NCBI RefSeq assembly: GCF_902196135.1 | Contig: NZ_CABIKE010000012.1 | Location: 1-64,000 of the forward strand | Source: Helicobacter suis | Lineage (GTDB): Bacteria > Campylobacterota > Campylobacteria > Campylobacterales > Helicobacteraceae | DNA: 64,000 nt | Direction of reading: 5' to 3' | Shown: piece by piece, positions 9,685 through 18,450 of the stretch | Numbering within the stretch: the first letter of the stretch is position 1 | Layout of the letters: every line of letters begins with the position of its first letter | The notes under the pieces: generated by a model | What the model was told of the DNA's origin: nothing | The model's database searches: none | The model's input: the letters and a program-made list of their open reading frames with translations, nothing else | Made by a program: the position numbers and the translations under genes

Positions 9685-9775
9685 TAGCGCTATCAAACCT
9701 AACAAATTTTTAGACTGGTTTAGTTGGTATTGTTTTTGATTGGTCTTTTTAAATTTATGTTTAGTTAGGTTAGTT

Positions 9776-10567
9776 ATGGGTTTTAAAGCAAAATTTTTAG
9801 AGGAAAAAGCGCGCTATATCACAGGCATTCTTTTAATTATATTGGCTGTTGTGGTGCTTTGGATCAACCATGTAATTCTCTTTTGGGGGGTTTTAGGCGT
9901 AGTTTATGTACTGGGTTTTTATGAAGCCTTAGAACTTTATCAAAAAACTTATCATCTCAAGTTTGGATTTTGGTACTTTGTTGGGGCTGTTTGTGTGTGG
10001 ATTTTGGGTTATTTTGCACCCATAGAAAGCGCGCTTTTTATGGGGGTTTTTGTAGCCGGATTTTTAGCCTATAAAGCTTTAGATATGCGCTTTGTTTTGC
10101 CCTTTATTTATCCTAGTTTGCCATTTTTATGTCTTTTTGCTCTTTTTAAAGATTTTGGAGTACGGGTTGTAGCGTGGCTAGTGGTGGTGGTGGTTTTAGC
10201 CGATGTGGGGGCGTATTTTGGAGGCCGGTGGCTAGGTAGTATCCGGCTTAGCCCAACCTCACCTAAAAAGACTTTAGAGGGGGCTTTAATTGGTTTTATG
10301 CTAGCTAGTTTAATAGGAGGACTAGTAGGCATAGCCTATTTAGGATTTATAAAAGCGTTTTTAGTGAGTATAGTTGTTGCCTTGAGTGCTATTTTAGGGG
10401 ATTTATTTGAGAGTTATTTAAAAAGGGTAGCAGATGTTAAGGATAGCGGTTTTGTTTTGCCCGGACATGGAGGGATATTAGATCGCCTAGATGCCATGCT
10501 CTTTGCAGGTGTGAGCATGTATTTTTGCTTAAACTTTAAATTAGGGCTGCTTTTATCATTTCTATGA
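9776..10567 (+). CDS. cdsA: Phosphatidate cytidylyltransferase
   Basis: Makes CDP-diacylglycerol from phosphatidate and CTP, the branch point of phospholipid synthesis in the inner membrane. The 263-residue protein is almost wholly hydrophobic, with about seven to eight membrane segments, and carries the family signature near its end (SPKKTLEGALIG ... KRVADVKDSGFVLPGHGGILDRLDAM). I chose the ATG at 9776 over an upstream TTG at 9740 because the protein then matches the usual length and starts with MGFKAKFLEE. The stop overlaps dxr (ATGA). Confidence 0.94.
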   Translation: MGFKAKFLEEKARYITGILLIILAVVVLWINHVILFWGVLGVVYVLGFYEALELYQKTYHLKFGFWYFVGAVCVWILGYFAPIESALFMGVFVAGFLAYKALDMRFVLPFIYPSLPFLCLFALFKDFGVRVVAWLVVVVVLADVGAYFGGRWLGSIRLSPTSPKKTLEGALIGFMLASLIGGLVGIAYLGFIKAFLVSIVVALSAILGDLFESYLKRVADVKDSGFVLPGHGGILDRLDAMLFAGVSMYFCLNFKLGLLLSFL

Positions 10568-11676
10568 ATTCTCTTCTTCTTTTAGGTAGCACCGGATCTA
10601 TTGGTAAACAAACCCTAGAGGTGGCTAAAGCTTTAAATCTACCTATTGAGGGTTTGAGTGCGGGCAAAAATATAGAACTTCTTAATGCCCAAATCCAAGC
10701 TTACCACCCCCAAAAGGTCGCGCTTTTAGATCCACAGGATTTATCTCTTTTAAAAGTCCCTACAGGTGTAGAGGTATTTGTAGGAACTGAGGGGTTAAAT
10801 GAATTAGTAGCTAGCGCTTCTAGTTCTATTATACTGAATGCACTAGTAGGCTTTGCCGGGCTAGAACCTAGCCTTGTAGCGCTCAAACAGGGCAAAACCC
10901 TAGCCCTAGCTAATAAAGAATCTCTAGTTGTAGCCGGGTGGCTTTTAGATGCAACTAAGATTTTACCCATTGATAGCGAACACTTTGCCTTACGGGATTT
11001 ATTGCAAAACATCTCTAAAGAGCGTGTAGAAAGTCTATATATCACTGCTAGCGGTGGGGCTTTGCGCGATGTGCCCATCAATGAAATTTCTAGCCAAAGT
11101 TTAGAAAAAGTCTTAAAACACCCCAATTGGCAAATGGGACCCCACATCACGATTAACTCGGCTAATATGGTTAATAAACTTTTTGAAGTGCTGGAAGCGT
11201 ACTATTTATTTGGAATAGAAAAGATTGAAGCCTGTATTGAGCGTAGTTCTTGTGTGCATGCCTTGTTGCGTTTTAAAGATCAAAGCTGGCATGCCCAACT
11301 AGCTAGCCCAGATATGCAACTACCCATTGCCCATGCTCTCTGCCCGAATTTAGCCCATAAAATCGCGCATAAACCCCTTGAAATTTTACAAATCCCTCCG
11401 CTTGTATTTGAACCAATTGAGTTAGCTAGATACCCTCTATGGGGTTTAAAAGACTTACTACTTGAAAACCCTAAACTAGGGGTGGTACTTAATACAAGTA
11501 ATGAAATCGCGCTTAAAGCTTTTATCAATAGACAAATTTGTTTTGGAAAAATAGCCACTTGGATTAATCAAAGTCTTAATCATTTTAAAAATGTTTCCTC
11601 TTATCTACACACTTTAGAAGATGTTAAAAATCTAGATCAAGAAGTACGATTATGGATGCAAAGAGAATTTTTATAA
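10564..11676 (+). CDS. dxr: 1-deoxy-D-xylulose 5-phosphate reductoisomerase
   Basis: Converts DXP to MEP with NADPH, the committed step of non-mevalonate isoprenoid synthesis. The 370-residue protein has the NADPH motif GSTGSIGKQT (residues 8-17), ALANKESLVVAG, the metal-binding DSEH and the substrate flap region ITASGGALRD followed by PNWQMGPHITINSANMVNK. It is translationally coupled to cdsA (ATGA), as in H. pylori HP0215-0216. The tRNA-Pro gene follows 40 bp later on the same strand. Confidence 0.96.
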   Translation: MNSLLLLGSTGSIGKQTLEVAKALNLPIEGLSAGKNIELLNAQIQAYHPQKVALLDPQDLSLLKVPTGVEVFVGTEGLNELVASASSSIILNALVGFAGLEPSLVALKQGKTLALANKESLVVAGWLLDATKILPIDSEHFALRDLLQNISKERVESLYITASGGALRDVPINEISSQSLEKVLKHPNWQMGPHITINSANMVNKLFEVLEAYYLFGIEKIEACIERSSCVHALLRFKDQSWHAQLASPDMQLPIAHALCPNLAHKIAHKPLEILQIPPLVFEPIELARYPLWGLKDLLLENPKLGVVLNTSNEIALKAFINRQICFGKIATWINQSLNHFKNVSSYLHTLEDVKNLDQEVRLWMQREFL

Positions 11677-11716
11677 GTTAAAGTTAATCTTTTTTAAGAT
11701 AAAGTGGAAGTTTGGG

Positions 11717-11794
11717 CGGAGTATGGCGCAGCCTGATTAGCGCGCACCCTTGGGGTGGGTGAGGTCGTGGGTTTGAATCCCGCTACTCCGACCA
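11717..11794 (+). tRNA. tRNA-Pro (GGG anticodon) with A19-U56 in place of G19-C56
   Basis: Cloverleaf read by hand: acceptor CGGAGTA/TACTCCG, D stem GCGC/GCGC, anticodon stem CACCC/GGGTG with loop TTGGGGT (anticodon GGG), variable AGGTC, T stem GTGGG/CCCGC with loop TTTGAAT, and encoded ACCA. C1-G72 and the D loop AGCCTGATTA are proline-like. Residue 19 is A instead of the near-universal G, and residue 56 is T instead of the near-universal C, so the tertiary pair could be kept as A-U. G18 and T55 are normal. Confidence 0.93.
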
Positions 11795-12009
11795 TTTTTA
11801 TATTTATCACTCCTTTATTGATTTTCCTCTATTTTTAACACTCCATAGATTAATTTTATCCTTAAAAAGCAGAGGTTTAGCACTGGGGATTTTATGGTGT
11901 TTGGGTGATAAAAGGTTGGGGATCAATTGTTATTAATCTAAGTTTTTTTAATTTTGTTTTTTATACCATAATGGCTTGTTAATAAGAAAAATTCAAAAAA
12001 AGGGCGATC

Positions 12010-12176
12010 ATGGCAAGAGAACAAGAGAACAAGAACGGCATGTTATAAGAGGCATTGATGCAGAAGTCGAGCAAGTAATAAACTCGTTAATGGATTTTGA
12101 TCGCTTAATGGAGCAAACGCTAAACGAGTATCCTAATCTTCTAACAGACAAGCATGAGTCTCCACAAGCAAGCTAA
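12010..12176 (+). pseudogene. Small gene of unknown function, probably frameshifted
   Basis: An ATG at 12010 with an AAGGG Shine-Dalgarno five bases before it starts MAREQENKNG, but stops after 12 codons. The frame one base earlier carries on coherently from about 12038 to 12176 with RHVIRGIDAEVEQVINSL and an acidic helical tail ending HESPQAS. One lost base inside the repetitive AGAGAACAAGAGAACAAGAAC stretch would explain this. An alternative single-frame reading uses a TTG at 11976 without a ribosome site. Upstream, TATACCATAAT is a possible -10. I do not recognise the family. Confidence 0.35.
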
Positions 12177-12370
12177 AAAGGATTTTGAGGTAGGGTTTAA
12201 GGGTTAAGAGGCGTAATAATCCAAGTCCCTACTTTAAGGCTTCTATCTTTTAAACCCAAAATGGGTCTAATTTTGCACAAAACTCTCTTTGCCCGCAAAG
12301 TGGGTTAAATTTTTTAGAATGAAGTAGCTAGAGGGTTTTTAAGCCAAACAAATTGCATGCCTTGATCATT

Positions 12371-12478
12371 TTATTGCTTCACATCTCCTAACTCACAGGC
12401 TTTTTCAAAATACTTGATAGCTTTTTGATCATCCTGTTCTACTATCACTTTTAAACGCTATCCTAATTCATAGATCAC
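12371..12478 (-). pseudogene. Remnant of a Sel1-repeat (Hcp-type) protein
   Basis: On the minus strand the sequence translates as VIYELG-stop-RLKVIVEQDDQKAI and then KYFEKACELGDVKQ-stop. KAIKYFEKACELGD is the hallmark of Sel1-like repeats found in Helicobacter cysteine-rich secreted proteins. It has an internal stop, no start and only about one repeat, so it is debris of a lost gene. The rest of the 12177-12550 gap shows only the sigma-54 promoter. Confidence 0.65.
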
Positions 12479-12505
12479 CACAAAACTAGGGTTTATCTAC
12501 TCCTC

Positions 12506-12519
12506 GGAATAAGTTTTGC
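12506..12519 (+). promoter_or_regulatory. Predicted sigma-54 promoter of flgE
   Basis: GG at 12506-12507 and GC at 12518-12519 are ten bases apart, with TTTTGCTT around the -12 element, the GG-N10-GC arrangement of RpoN promoters. It lies 31 bp before the flgE start. In H. pylori the hook gene belongs to the RpoN/FlgR class, so the position fits. Confidence 0.72.
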
Positions 12520-12550
12520 TTAGATAGAGTAATTCACTTAAAGGATCACT

Positions 12551-14707
12551 ATGCTCCGCTCTTTATGGTCTGGTGTTAATGGAATGCAGGCGCACCAAAT
12601 CGCCCTAGATATTGAAAGCAACAATATCGCCAATGTCAACACCACCGGCTTTAAATACTCCAGAGCCTCTTTTGTGGATATGTTATCTCAAGTTAAACTC
12701 ATCGCCACCGCCCCCTATAAAAACGGCTTAGCGGGGCAAAATGACTTTTCTGTGGGTTTGGGTGTGGGCGTGGATGCCACCACTAAAATCTTTTCTCAGG
12801 GTAATTTGCAAAATACCGATGTCAAAACAGATTTAGCCATTGAAGGCGATGGATTTTTTGTCATTAGCCCTGATCGAGGCGTAACACGCAATTTTACCCG
12901 TAGCGGGGAATTTCTCTTTGATGCAAATGGGAGCTTAGTTACTACGGGGGGGTATGTGGTGCAAGGCTGGGTGCGCGATCCTAAAGACATGGGTTCTAAG
13001 GATAGCGAAACGGATATGCTTAAAATTGATAACACAAAACCTTTACAAAATATCCGCATTGATCCGGGTATGGTAATGCCAGCGCGATCGAGCAGTAAAA
13101 TTACGATGCGTGCTAATTTAAATGCAGGACGCCATGCCGATCAAGTAGGCAATGTTTTTATGCTTGATTCTTCAACTAAAACCCCTGCAGATGGAATCAA
13201 ACCCCAATACGATTCAGCCACCAATCTTACCCAAATGGCAGAGGATATGGGGTCATTATTTAATGAAGATGGCGATGCGTTTTTACTCAATGAAGATCAA
13301 GGCATTTGGGTGAGTTATAAAAATGCGAGCATGAAAAAGGCTATTTTATCCTCTAAAAGCAATAATACTTTAGAGCTCAATGGAACAAAAATTTCCTTTA
13401 GCAACGACTCAGCCACAACCCATATCACTTCTTTAGCCGCTGCTAAAAATGCGATTAATGCTGTGAAAAATAAAACCGGAGTTGAGGCTTATATTGATGA
13501 TGGCCAATTGCGCTTAGAAAATAAGAACAGTTTAGAGGGCGATGAGCATGTTAAAAATATCGTAGTAACCCATGCAGGTACGGGGGCTTTTGCTAATTTT
13601 GCTAAGGGTGATCAAAGTATCACCGCCTTTAGATACCGCTACACAAAAGGCATTGATGCGGATTCTACTACCGGACAATTTAAAACAACAGAGGATTTAC
13701 GCGCACTCATGCAACATGATGCCAATATCGTAAAAAATCCCGGTTTAGCCAAAAATTATAAAGATTCAGCTGCCTCTGTTTCAGTAAAAATTAATAGCCA
13801 TGGCATGTTTGAAATTGCCAATAAAGATGATGGAAATCCCACTAAGGATAATTTAAATATCTTTGTAACCAACTACGCCTCTGATAAAGTAACTAAAAAT
13901 GTCCTCTTTGGTAAAACTATGGGCGCGCTTAATACGGCTGCTTTAATTGAAGGGGGGGTTTCTACTTCCACCTCCAGATTAACCCATGCCACCCATGCAA
14001 GTAGCGTTGATTTAGTAGATAGTTTAGGTACTAAACATAGCATGCGCTTAGAATTTTATAAAACAGGGGGAGCGGAGTGGCGTTTTAGAGCTATCGTACC
14101 TGAACCCGGGGAAATTGTGGGTAGTTCTCCTGATCGCCCTAATATATTTGAAGAGGGGATTTTACATTTTAATAAAGACGGGAGTTTAGCCGGCATGAAT
14201 CCTCCTGTGTTACAATTTGCACCCCATAATGGTTCAGATTCACCTCAGCGCATCACGCTAAGTTTTGGTACGGCCGGAGGCTTTGATGGAATCACGAGTG
14301 TAGATAAAATCTCTGAGACTTATGCCATTGAGCAAAATGGCTACCAAGCGGGGGATTTAATGGATGTGCGCTTTGATAATGACGGGGTGTTGCTTGGATC
14401 TTTTAGCAATGGTAAAACTCTCTCTTTAGCGCAAGTGGCTTTGGCTAATTTTGCCAACGATGCGGGTTTACAAGCCGATGGGGGGAGTGTATTTTCTGAA
14501 ACAAGCAACTCAGGTAAAGCCCTCATTGGGGCGGCTAATACGGGGCGCAGAGGCGGGGTTTCTGGTTCTAAGCTAGAGTCTTCTAATGTAGATTTAAGCC
14601 GTAGTTTGACAAATTTAATTGTGGTACAAAGAGGTTTTCAGGCTAACTCTAAGGCAGTTACCACCTCTGATCAGATTTTAAATACTTTGCTTAATCTCAA
14701 ACAATAG
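12551..14707 (+). CDS. flgE: Flagellar hook protein FlgE
   Basis: Forms the flexible hook joining the flagellar rod and filament; it is secreted by the flagellar type III apparatus. The 718-residue protein has the N-terminal rod/hook signature (MLRSLWSGVNGMQAHQIALD ... NNIANVNTTGFK), large variable middle domains, and the C-terminal coiled coil (ESSNVDLSRSLTNLIVVQRGFQANSK ... ILNTLLNLKQ). The length is that of H. pylori FlgE. Start ATG with AAAGGAT ribosome site; the sigma-54 promoter lies upstream. hypA follows 11 bp later. Confidence 0.97.
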   Translation: MLRSLWSGVNGMQAHQIALDIESNNIANVNTTGFKYSRASFVDMLSQVKLIATAPYKNGLAGQNDFSVGLGVGVDATTKIFSQGNLQNTDVKTDLAIEGDGFFVISPDRGVTRNFTRSGEFLFDANGSLVTTGGYVVQGWVRDPKDMGSKDSETDMLKIDNTKPLQNIRIDPGMVMPARSSSKITMRANLNAGRHADQVGNVFMLDSSTKTPADGIKPQYDSATNLTQMAEDMGSLFNEDGDAFLLNEDQGIWVSYKNASMKKAILSSKSNNTLELNGTKISFSNDSATTHITSLAAAKNAINAVKNKTGVEAYIDDGQLRLENKNSLEGDEHVKNIVVTHAGTGAFANFAKGDQSITAFRYRYTKGIDADSTTGQFKTTEDLRALMQHDANIVKNPGLAKNYKDSAASVSVKINSHGMFEIANKDDGNPTKDNLNIFVTNYASDKVTKNVLFGKTMGALNTAALIEGGVSTSTSRLTHATHASSVDLVDSLGTKHSMRLEFYKTGGAEWRFRAIVPEPGEIVGSSPDRPNIFEEGILHFNKDGSLAGMNPPVLQFAPHNGSDSPQRITLSFGTAGGFDGITSVDKISETYAIEQNGYQAGDLMDVRFDNDGVLLGSFSNGKTLSLAQVALANFANDAGLQADGGSVFSETSNSGKALIGAANTGRRGGVSGSKLESSNVDLSRSLTNLIVVQRGFQANSKAVTTSDQILNTLLNLKQ

Positions 14708-14718
14708 GAGATTTTTAA

Positions 14719-15066
14719 GTGCATGAATATTCTGTTGTTTCCTCTCTAATGGATTTGTGCGAAGCGCATGCGCGCAAACATAACGCCACTAAAATAGAAA
14801 GGGTGGTGGTGAGCATTGGGGAGCGCACGGCTATGGATAAACAGCTTTTTATGAGCGCTTTTGAGACTTTTAAAGAAGAATTAGATATTTGTAAAGACGC
14901 GATCTTAGATATTGTAGAGGAAAAAGTAGAATTGACTTGTTTAGATTGTTCTTTTGTGTTTATCCCGGCTACTTTAGAATATGGGCAATGCATGCGCTGT
15001 GGCTCGCAAAATGTACGGATTAGTAAGGGTACAGAAATGCAACTTTTGTCTTTGGAGATGGTGTGA
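14719..15066 (+). CDS. hypA: Nickel chaperone HypA
   Basis: Delivers nickel to NiFe-hydrogenase and, in H. pylori, also to urease. The 115-residue protein starts at GTG, giving the MHEYS N-terminus whose first residues bind nickel. The structural zinc site is made of two Cys pairs (CLDC and CMRC, about residues 74-95). It overlaps the next gene by 4 bp (GTGA). Position between flgE and lpxB is the same as in H. pylori. Confidence 0.96.
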   Translation: MHEYSVVSSLMDLCEAHARKHNATKIERVVVSIGERTAMDKQLFMSAFETFKEELDICKDAILDIVEEKVELTCLDCSFVFIPATLEYGQCMRCGSQNVRISKGTEMQLLSLEMV

Positions 15067-15668
15067 TCGATGCGATTTTTCAGGAATTTATTAAAAAAGC
15101 ACCTAAAATGAAGGAGCACTGGGAGGTGGTGCAACTCTTTGAGGAGGAACGGCAAAAATTCCAAGAAGAATTACAGGCTTATGAAGATGAAATCAAACAA
15201 GCCCGCGGGGTGTTGCGCGATTTACGCGCCCAAGTCGCACAAATTAAAGAAAATTTAAAAGATTTACAGAACTACAAACAAGATAAAGAGGAGGAGATTA
15301 AGCAAATCAAACAAGAATTGCTCTCGAATCAAATCCAGCGCGATCTCTTGCATCTGCAAAAAGACAAGCCAGAAATTCCAGATTCAGAGCAAGAACCTTT
15401 ACCCCAGCCGGTAGAATCTGTAGAGATTTATTTAAAAGATCACTCCATAGCCAAAGCGCGCCCGGCTAAGCGCTTTTTTAGCGATCAACTTTACCGCCAA
15501 TACCGCGTACTCTTGCGGGAAAACCGCATGCTTAAAGATCGAGTTTTTGGATTAGACTTAGAAAATAGTACCCTTAAAATTGAACTTAGAGACTTAAAAA
15601 CCCAAAATCTTTTACAATCTAAAGGTCAAGAAAAACCGGATACAAAGGAGGGTGAAGAGTCTAAATGA
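15063..15668 (+). CDS. Coiled-coil protein of unknown function (HP0868-like)
   Basis: A 201-residue, highly charged protein that is nearly all predicted helix. A long coiled coil covers about residues 20-100 (many E/K/Q/L heptads), and a second one residues 145-185. There is no signal peptide or membrane segment. It starts with GTG overlapping the hypA stop and ends overlapping the lpxB start, so it is translated with both. The neighbourhood matches H. pylori HP0868. Its function is not known to me. Confidence 0.8.
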   Translation: MIDAIFQEFIKKAPKMKEHWEVVQLFEEERQKFQEELQAYEDEIKQARGVLRDLRAQVAQIKENLKDLQNYKQDKEEEIKQIKQELLSNQIQRDLLHLQKDKPEIPDSEQEPLPQPVESVEIYLKDHSIAKARPAKRFFSDQLYRQYRVLLRENRMLKDRVFGLDLENSTLKIELRDLKTQNLLQSKGQEKPDTKEGEESK

Positions 15669-16729
15669 GGGTTTTAGTCAGTGCCTTAGAGGTGAGTGCT
15701 AATGTCCATTTAAAAGTTTTAAGAGAACATCTTTTGGAGGTGGAGTGGCTAGGGATTTATGATGCGCTTTTGCCTAAAGATACCCCGCTTTTTTCCCCTA
15801 AAGAGTTTTCTATTATGGGTTTTAAAGAAGTCTTTAACCGGCTTTTATTCTTTTATAAAGCCCTGCAAGCTATGGCAAAACTTGCCAAAAAAGCCGATCT
15901 GATTTTGCTTATGGATTCCTCTTCTTTTAATATCCCTCTTGCTAAACGCATTAAAAAACAATATCCAAATAAGCCCATTTTTTACTACATTTTGCCACAG
16001 GTGTGGGCGTGGAAAGCCTACCGCGCGCCCATTATTGAAAAACATTGCGATCATCTCGCAGCTATTTTGCCCTTTGAAACTTCTTATTACAAAGAAAAGG
16101 CGAAGTTTGTCGGGCATCCTCTTTTAGATGAAATCACACAGATAAAAACCTCTTTAGAGGGTCAGGGGGTGGTTTTTATGCCCGGGAGTCGCAAACAAGA
16201 AATTACGCGCCTCTTTCCTGTTTTTGTACAGGTGGCTAAACAAATTAATCAAAAGCGTATACTCATCGTGCCCTCCAGCTTAAAAGATCAAGATTTAGAG
16301 GCTCTTTATGGCCCTGATCTTAAGCTCTTTGAAATTTCTTATAACGCGCACCAAAGCCTGTATGAAGCCTCTTTTGCCTTTATTTGTAGCGGTACAGCTA
16401 CTTTAGAAGCCGCTCTTATTGGTACGCCTTTTGTACTAGGTTATAAAGCTAGACCCTTTGATTTTTTTATCGCTAAGAGTTTAGTTAAACTCACCTGTAT
16501 CGGGCTTGCTAATATTTTTTATAATGCGATTTGTAATGAAAGTCCGGGGCGTGGAAAAACCATGTTACATGCCGAATTTGTACAAGAGGATGTAAATCCG
16601 GAAAATTTGCTAAGAATTTATTACAATATGGATAGAAATCGCTTTTTTAAAGAGTCACAAAAGATCCGCACCTATTTACAGCACGGGAGTGCGCAAAGGG
16701 TGGCAACTTGGATCCAGCAGACTTTATAA
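15665..16729 (+). CDS. lpxB: Lipid-A-disaccharide synthase
   Basis: GT19 enzyme that joins UDP-2,3-diacylglucosamine and lipid X to form the lipid A disaccharide at the inner membrane face. The 354-residue protein shows the family features PIFYYILPQVWAWKAYRAP, FVGHPLLDE, VVFMPGSRKQEI and the UDP-binding CSGTATLEAALIGTPFVLGYK. The conserved N-terminal SxGExSG-type motif reads VSALEVSANVHL. Start overlaps the coiled-coil gene (ATGA). Confidence 0.95.
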   Translation: MRVLVSALEVSANVHLKVLREHLLEVEWLGIYDALLPKDTPLFSPKEFSIMGFKEVFNRLLFFYKALQAMAKLAKKADLILLMDSSSFNIPLAKRIKKQYPNKPIFYYILPQVWAWKAYRAPIIEKHCDHLAAILPFETSYYKEKAKFVGHPLLDEITQIKTSLEGQGVVFMPGSRKQEITRLFPVFVQVAKQINQKRILIVPSSLKDQDLEALYGPDLKLFEISYNAHQSLYEASFAFICSGTATLEAALIGTPFVLGYKARPFDFFIAKSLVKLTCIGLANIFYNAICNESPGRGKTMLHAEFVQEDVNPENLLRIYYNMDRNRFFKESQKIRTYLQHGSAQRVATWIQQTL

Positions 16730-16752
16730 AAATTTAGCATTAGGAGTGATGC

Positions 16753-18450
16753 ATGGCTATTTCGCCTACAAAAAAGAACGAGTCAGCTCCCGTTAAAATG
16801 CGCCGTGTTGGGCTGTTTGAAATCTCTGAAAATACCCAAATTGTGCCGGCTAGGGGGCTTTTAGCAGGGGTTAATGACATCGGGCAATTTATTGTAAACA
16901 TGAAAAAGAATGTCCAGTTAGGCGAAAAACCTGAAGTAGAGTGGATCATCGATCAAATTTGCAACCACTGCGGGGGCAAGCTCCAGCACAAACAAAGTTT
17001 ATCCACCTGCCCTTATTGTAACTGGGCTTTACACATTGAGAGTCTTACCTATTTAAATGGCGTGGCTAAAAAACCTTTGCGCTTCCAAATAGAAGGACGG
17101 GCTTTGCGCGTGCAAACCTCTATTGATATGAGAAACCCTTACCAATCTAGTTTTAAGGGTGATTTTAAAATCCGCTACTTTAACCATGCCTGCCTTTTAA
17201 TAGAAGCAGGGGGCGCTAAACTCATCACCGATCCATGGCTAGTAGGGCCTAGTTTTTTAGGGAGTGGCTATTTAGAAAAACCTAGCTGTAAGGGAGCTAT
17301 AAAAGCTTTAATGGAGGCAGATTTTATCTTTATCTCCTCTAATCGTTCTAGTTGCCTGCACCCTCAAACCCTCTCTCTTCTTCCCAAAGACAAACCCTTT
17401 ATTGTGGGTAATTTTGCCTCTAAAAGTATAGAGAAATCTCTAAGAAGTTTAGGTTTTATCAATATCTACCCTTTAGAATTCCAAGAAATTTATGAATTCA
17501 GTGCTTTTTTCCAATTTAGCGTATTTGCTGCTGGCGATGGATTGGAGGATAGCGGACTGTATGTGTGCTTGTCTGGGCATGATGTGATCATCAATGCCTA
17601 TGGAAACTACCTTAATACCTTTAATTTGCCAAGCGATCTCACTCTGCTTTGTCTGCCCTTTAGCGGGGGAACTTCAGGTTTTCCTTTTTGCATAAAAGGG
17701 GATGATTTAGAGCAAAAGAAAATCCACAGCCAGCGCCTAGAGGGCTTTAAATACCAGCTAGAGACCCTGCTAACTTTAAGCAAACCCGCCTATGTCATGC
17801 CCATAGCTACGCCTTATTTTCAAGATAGCCCCCGCGATAGCGCGATTAAGGAGCTAAACGCAAAAAACCCCTTTAAAGAAGGCCAGCAAATCTGTGAGAC
17901 TTTTAGCCGTAGCCACCACGAACAGCCTGTTAAATGGCTTAATCCTGATGAAACCCTTACCCTAGAATTTAAAACCGCTGATTTAGTCCAGTGGCGCGAG
18001 GATATCCATCTTTTAAGAAAAGAAAAACCACAAGAATTTGTAGATTTTTATACCCGCCAGTTCACCTACGATCCAAAACAACTCATCACACACTTACAGG
18101 AAGCTAAGTACAAGGCTAAGGAGATCGTAACCTTTGTACCCACTAGCGAGGATTTTGAGCGGGTAGTCGCGCCCATTGTGCAGGCTAATTTTGAAACACA
18201 GGAGTTTAAAATTATCCCGGTGCGCCTTATCATCAAGGAATTAAAGGGGCATAGAGTGCTTATTTTGCGGGTACGGCGCGAAATTTTAGCCTGTGTTGTG
18301 GCTAATCATTTGTCCTTTGAGGAAATGGTGCGCGGGTTTCATTGCCGAATAGAACGCAACCCAGATGCTTACGAGGCTAATTTTTGGCATCACTTTAGCC
18401 ATGTCTATATCGCCCCCAAACCCTATAGTATTTCGCTTAAAGCCAAATGA
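16753..18450 (+). CDS. CMP-Neu5Ac hydroxylase-like protein with replaced metal ligands
   Basis: A 565-residue protein whose fold order matches animal CMP-N-acetylneuraminate hydroxylase (CMAH): Rieske-like domain (about 20-105), metallo-beta-lactamase-like domain (about 135-390) and a C-terminal domain ending RIERNPDAYEANFWHHF. Matching segments include YFNHACLLI, TDPWLVGPSF, GGTSGFPF and CNWALH. Both metal sites are altered. The Rieske motif CxH...CxxH reads CNHCGG...CPYC (C70, H72, C73, C86, C89), so the second His is Cys and an extra Cys makes two CxxC knuckles. The beta-lactamase HxHxDH motif reads SSNRSSC (about 195-201). It lies between lpxB (23 bp gap) and thrC (4 bp overlap). Homology is firm on motifs; hydroxylase activity is unlikely as drawn. 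Confidence 0.7.
   Translation: MAISPTKKNESAPVKMRRVGLFEISENTQIVPARGLLAGVNDIGQFIVNMKKNVQLGEKPEVEWIIDQICNHCGGKLQHKQSLSTCPYCNWALHIESLTYLNGVAKKPLRFQIEGRALRVQTSIDMRNPYQSSFKGDFKIRYFNHACLLIEAGGAKLITDPWLVGPSFLGSGYLEKPSCKGAIKALMEADFIFISSNRSSCLHPQTLSLLPKDKPFIVGNFASKSIEKSLRSLGFINIYPLEFQEIYEFSAFFQFSVFAAGDGLEDSGLYVCLSGHDVIINAYGNYLNTFNLPSDLTLLCLPFSGGTSGFPFCIKGDDLEQKKIHSQRLEGFKYQLETLLTLSKPAYVMPIATPYFQDSPRDSAIKELNAKNPFKEGQQICETFSRSHHEQPVKWLNPDETLTLEFKTADLVQWREDIHLLRKEKPQEFVDFYTRQFTYDPKQLITHLQEAKYKAKEIVTFVPTSEDFERVVAPIVQANFETQEFKIIPVRLIIKELKGHRVLILRVRREILACVVANHLSFEEMVRGFHCRIERNPDAYEANFWHHFSHVYIAPKPYSISLKAK

Noticed and set aside
9740-9775. Upstream TTG start for cdsA
   Set aside because: It adds twelve residues that do not fit the family, and no ribosome site precedes it.
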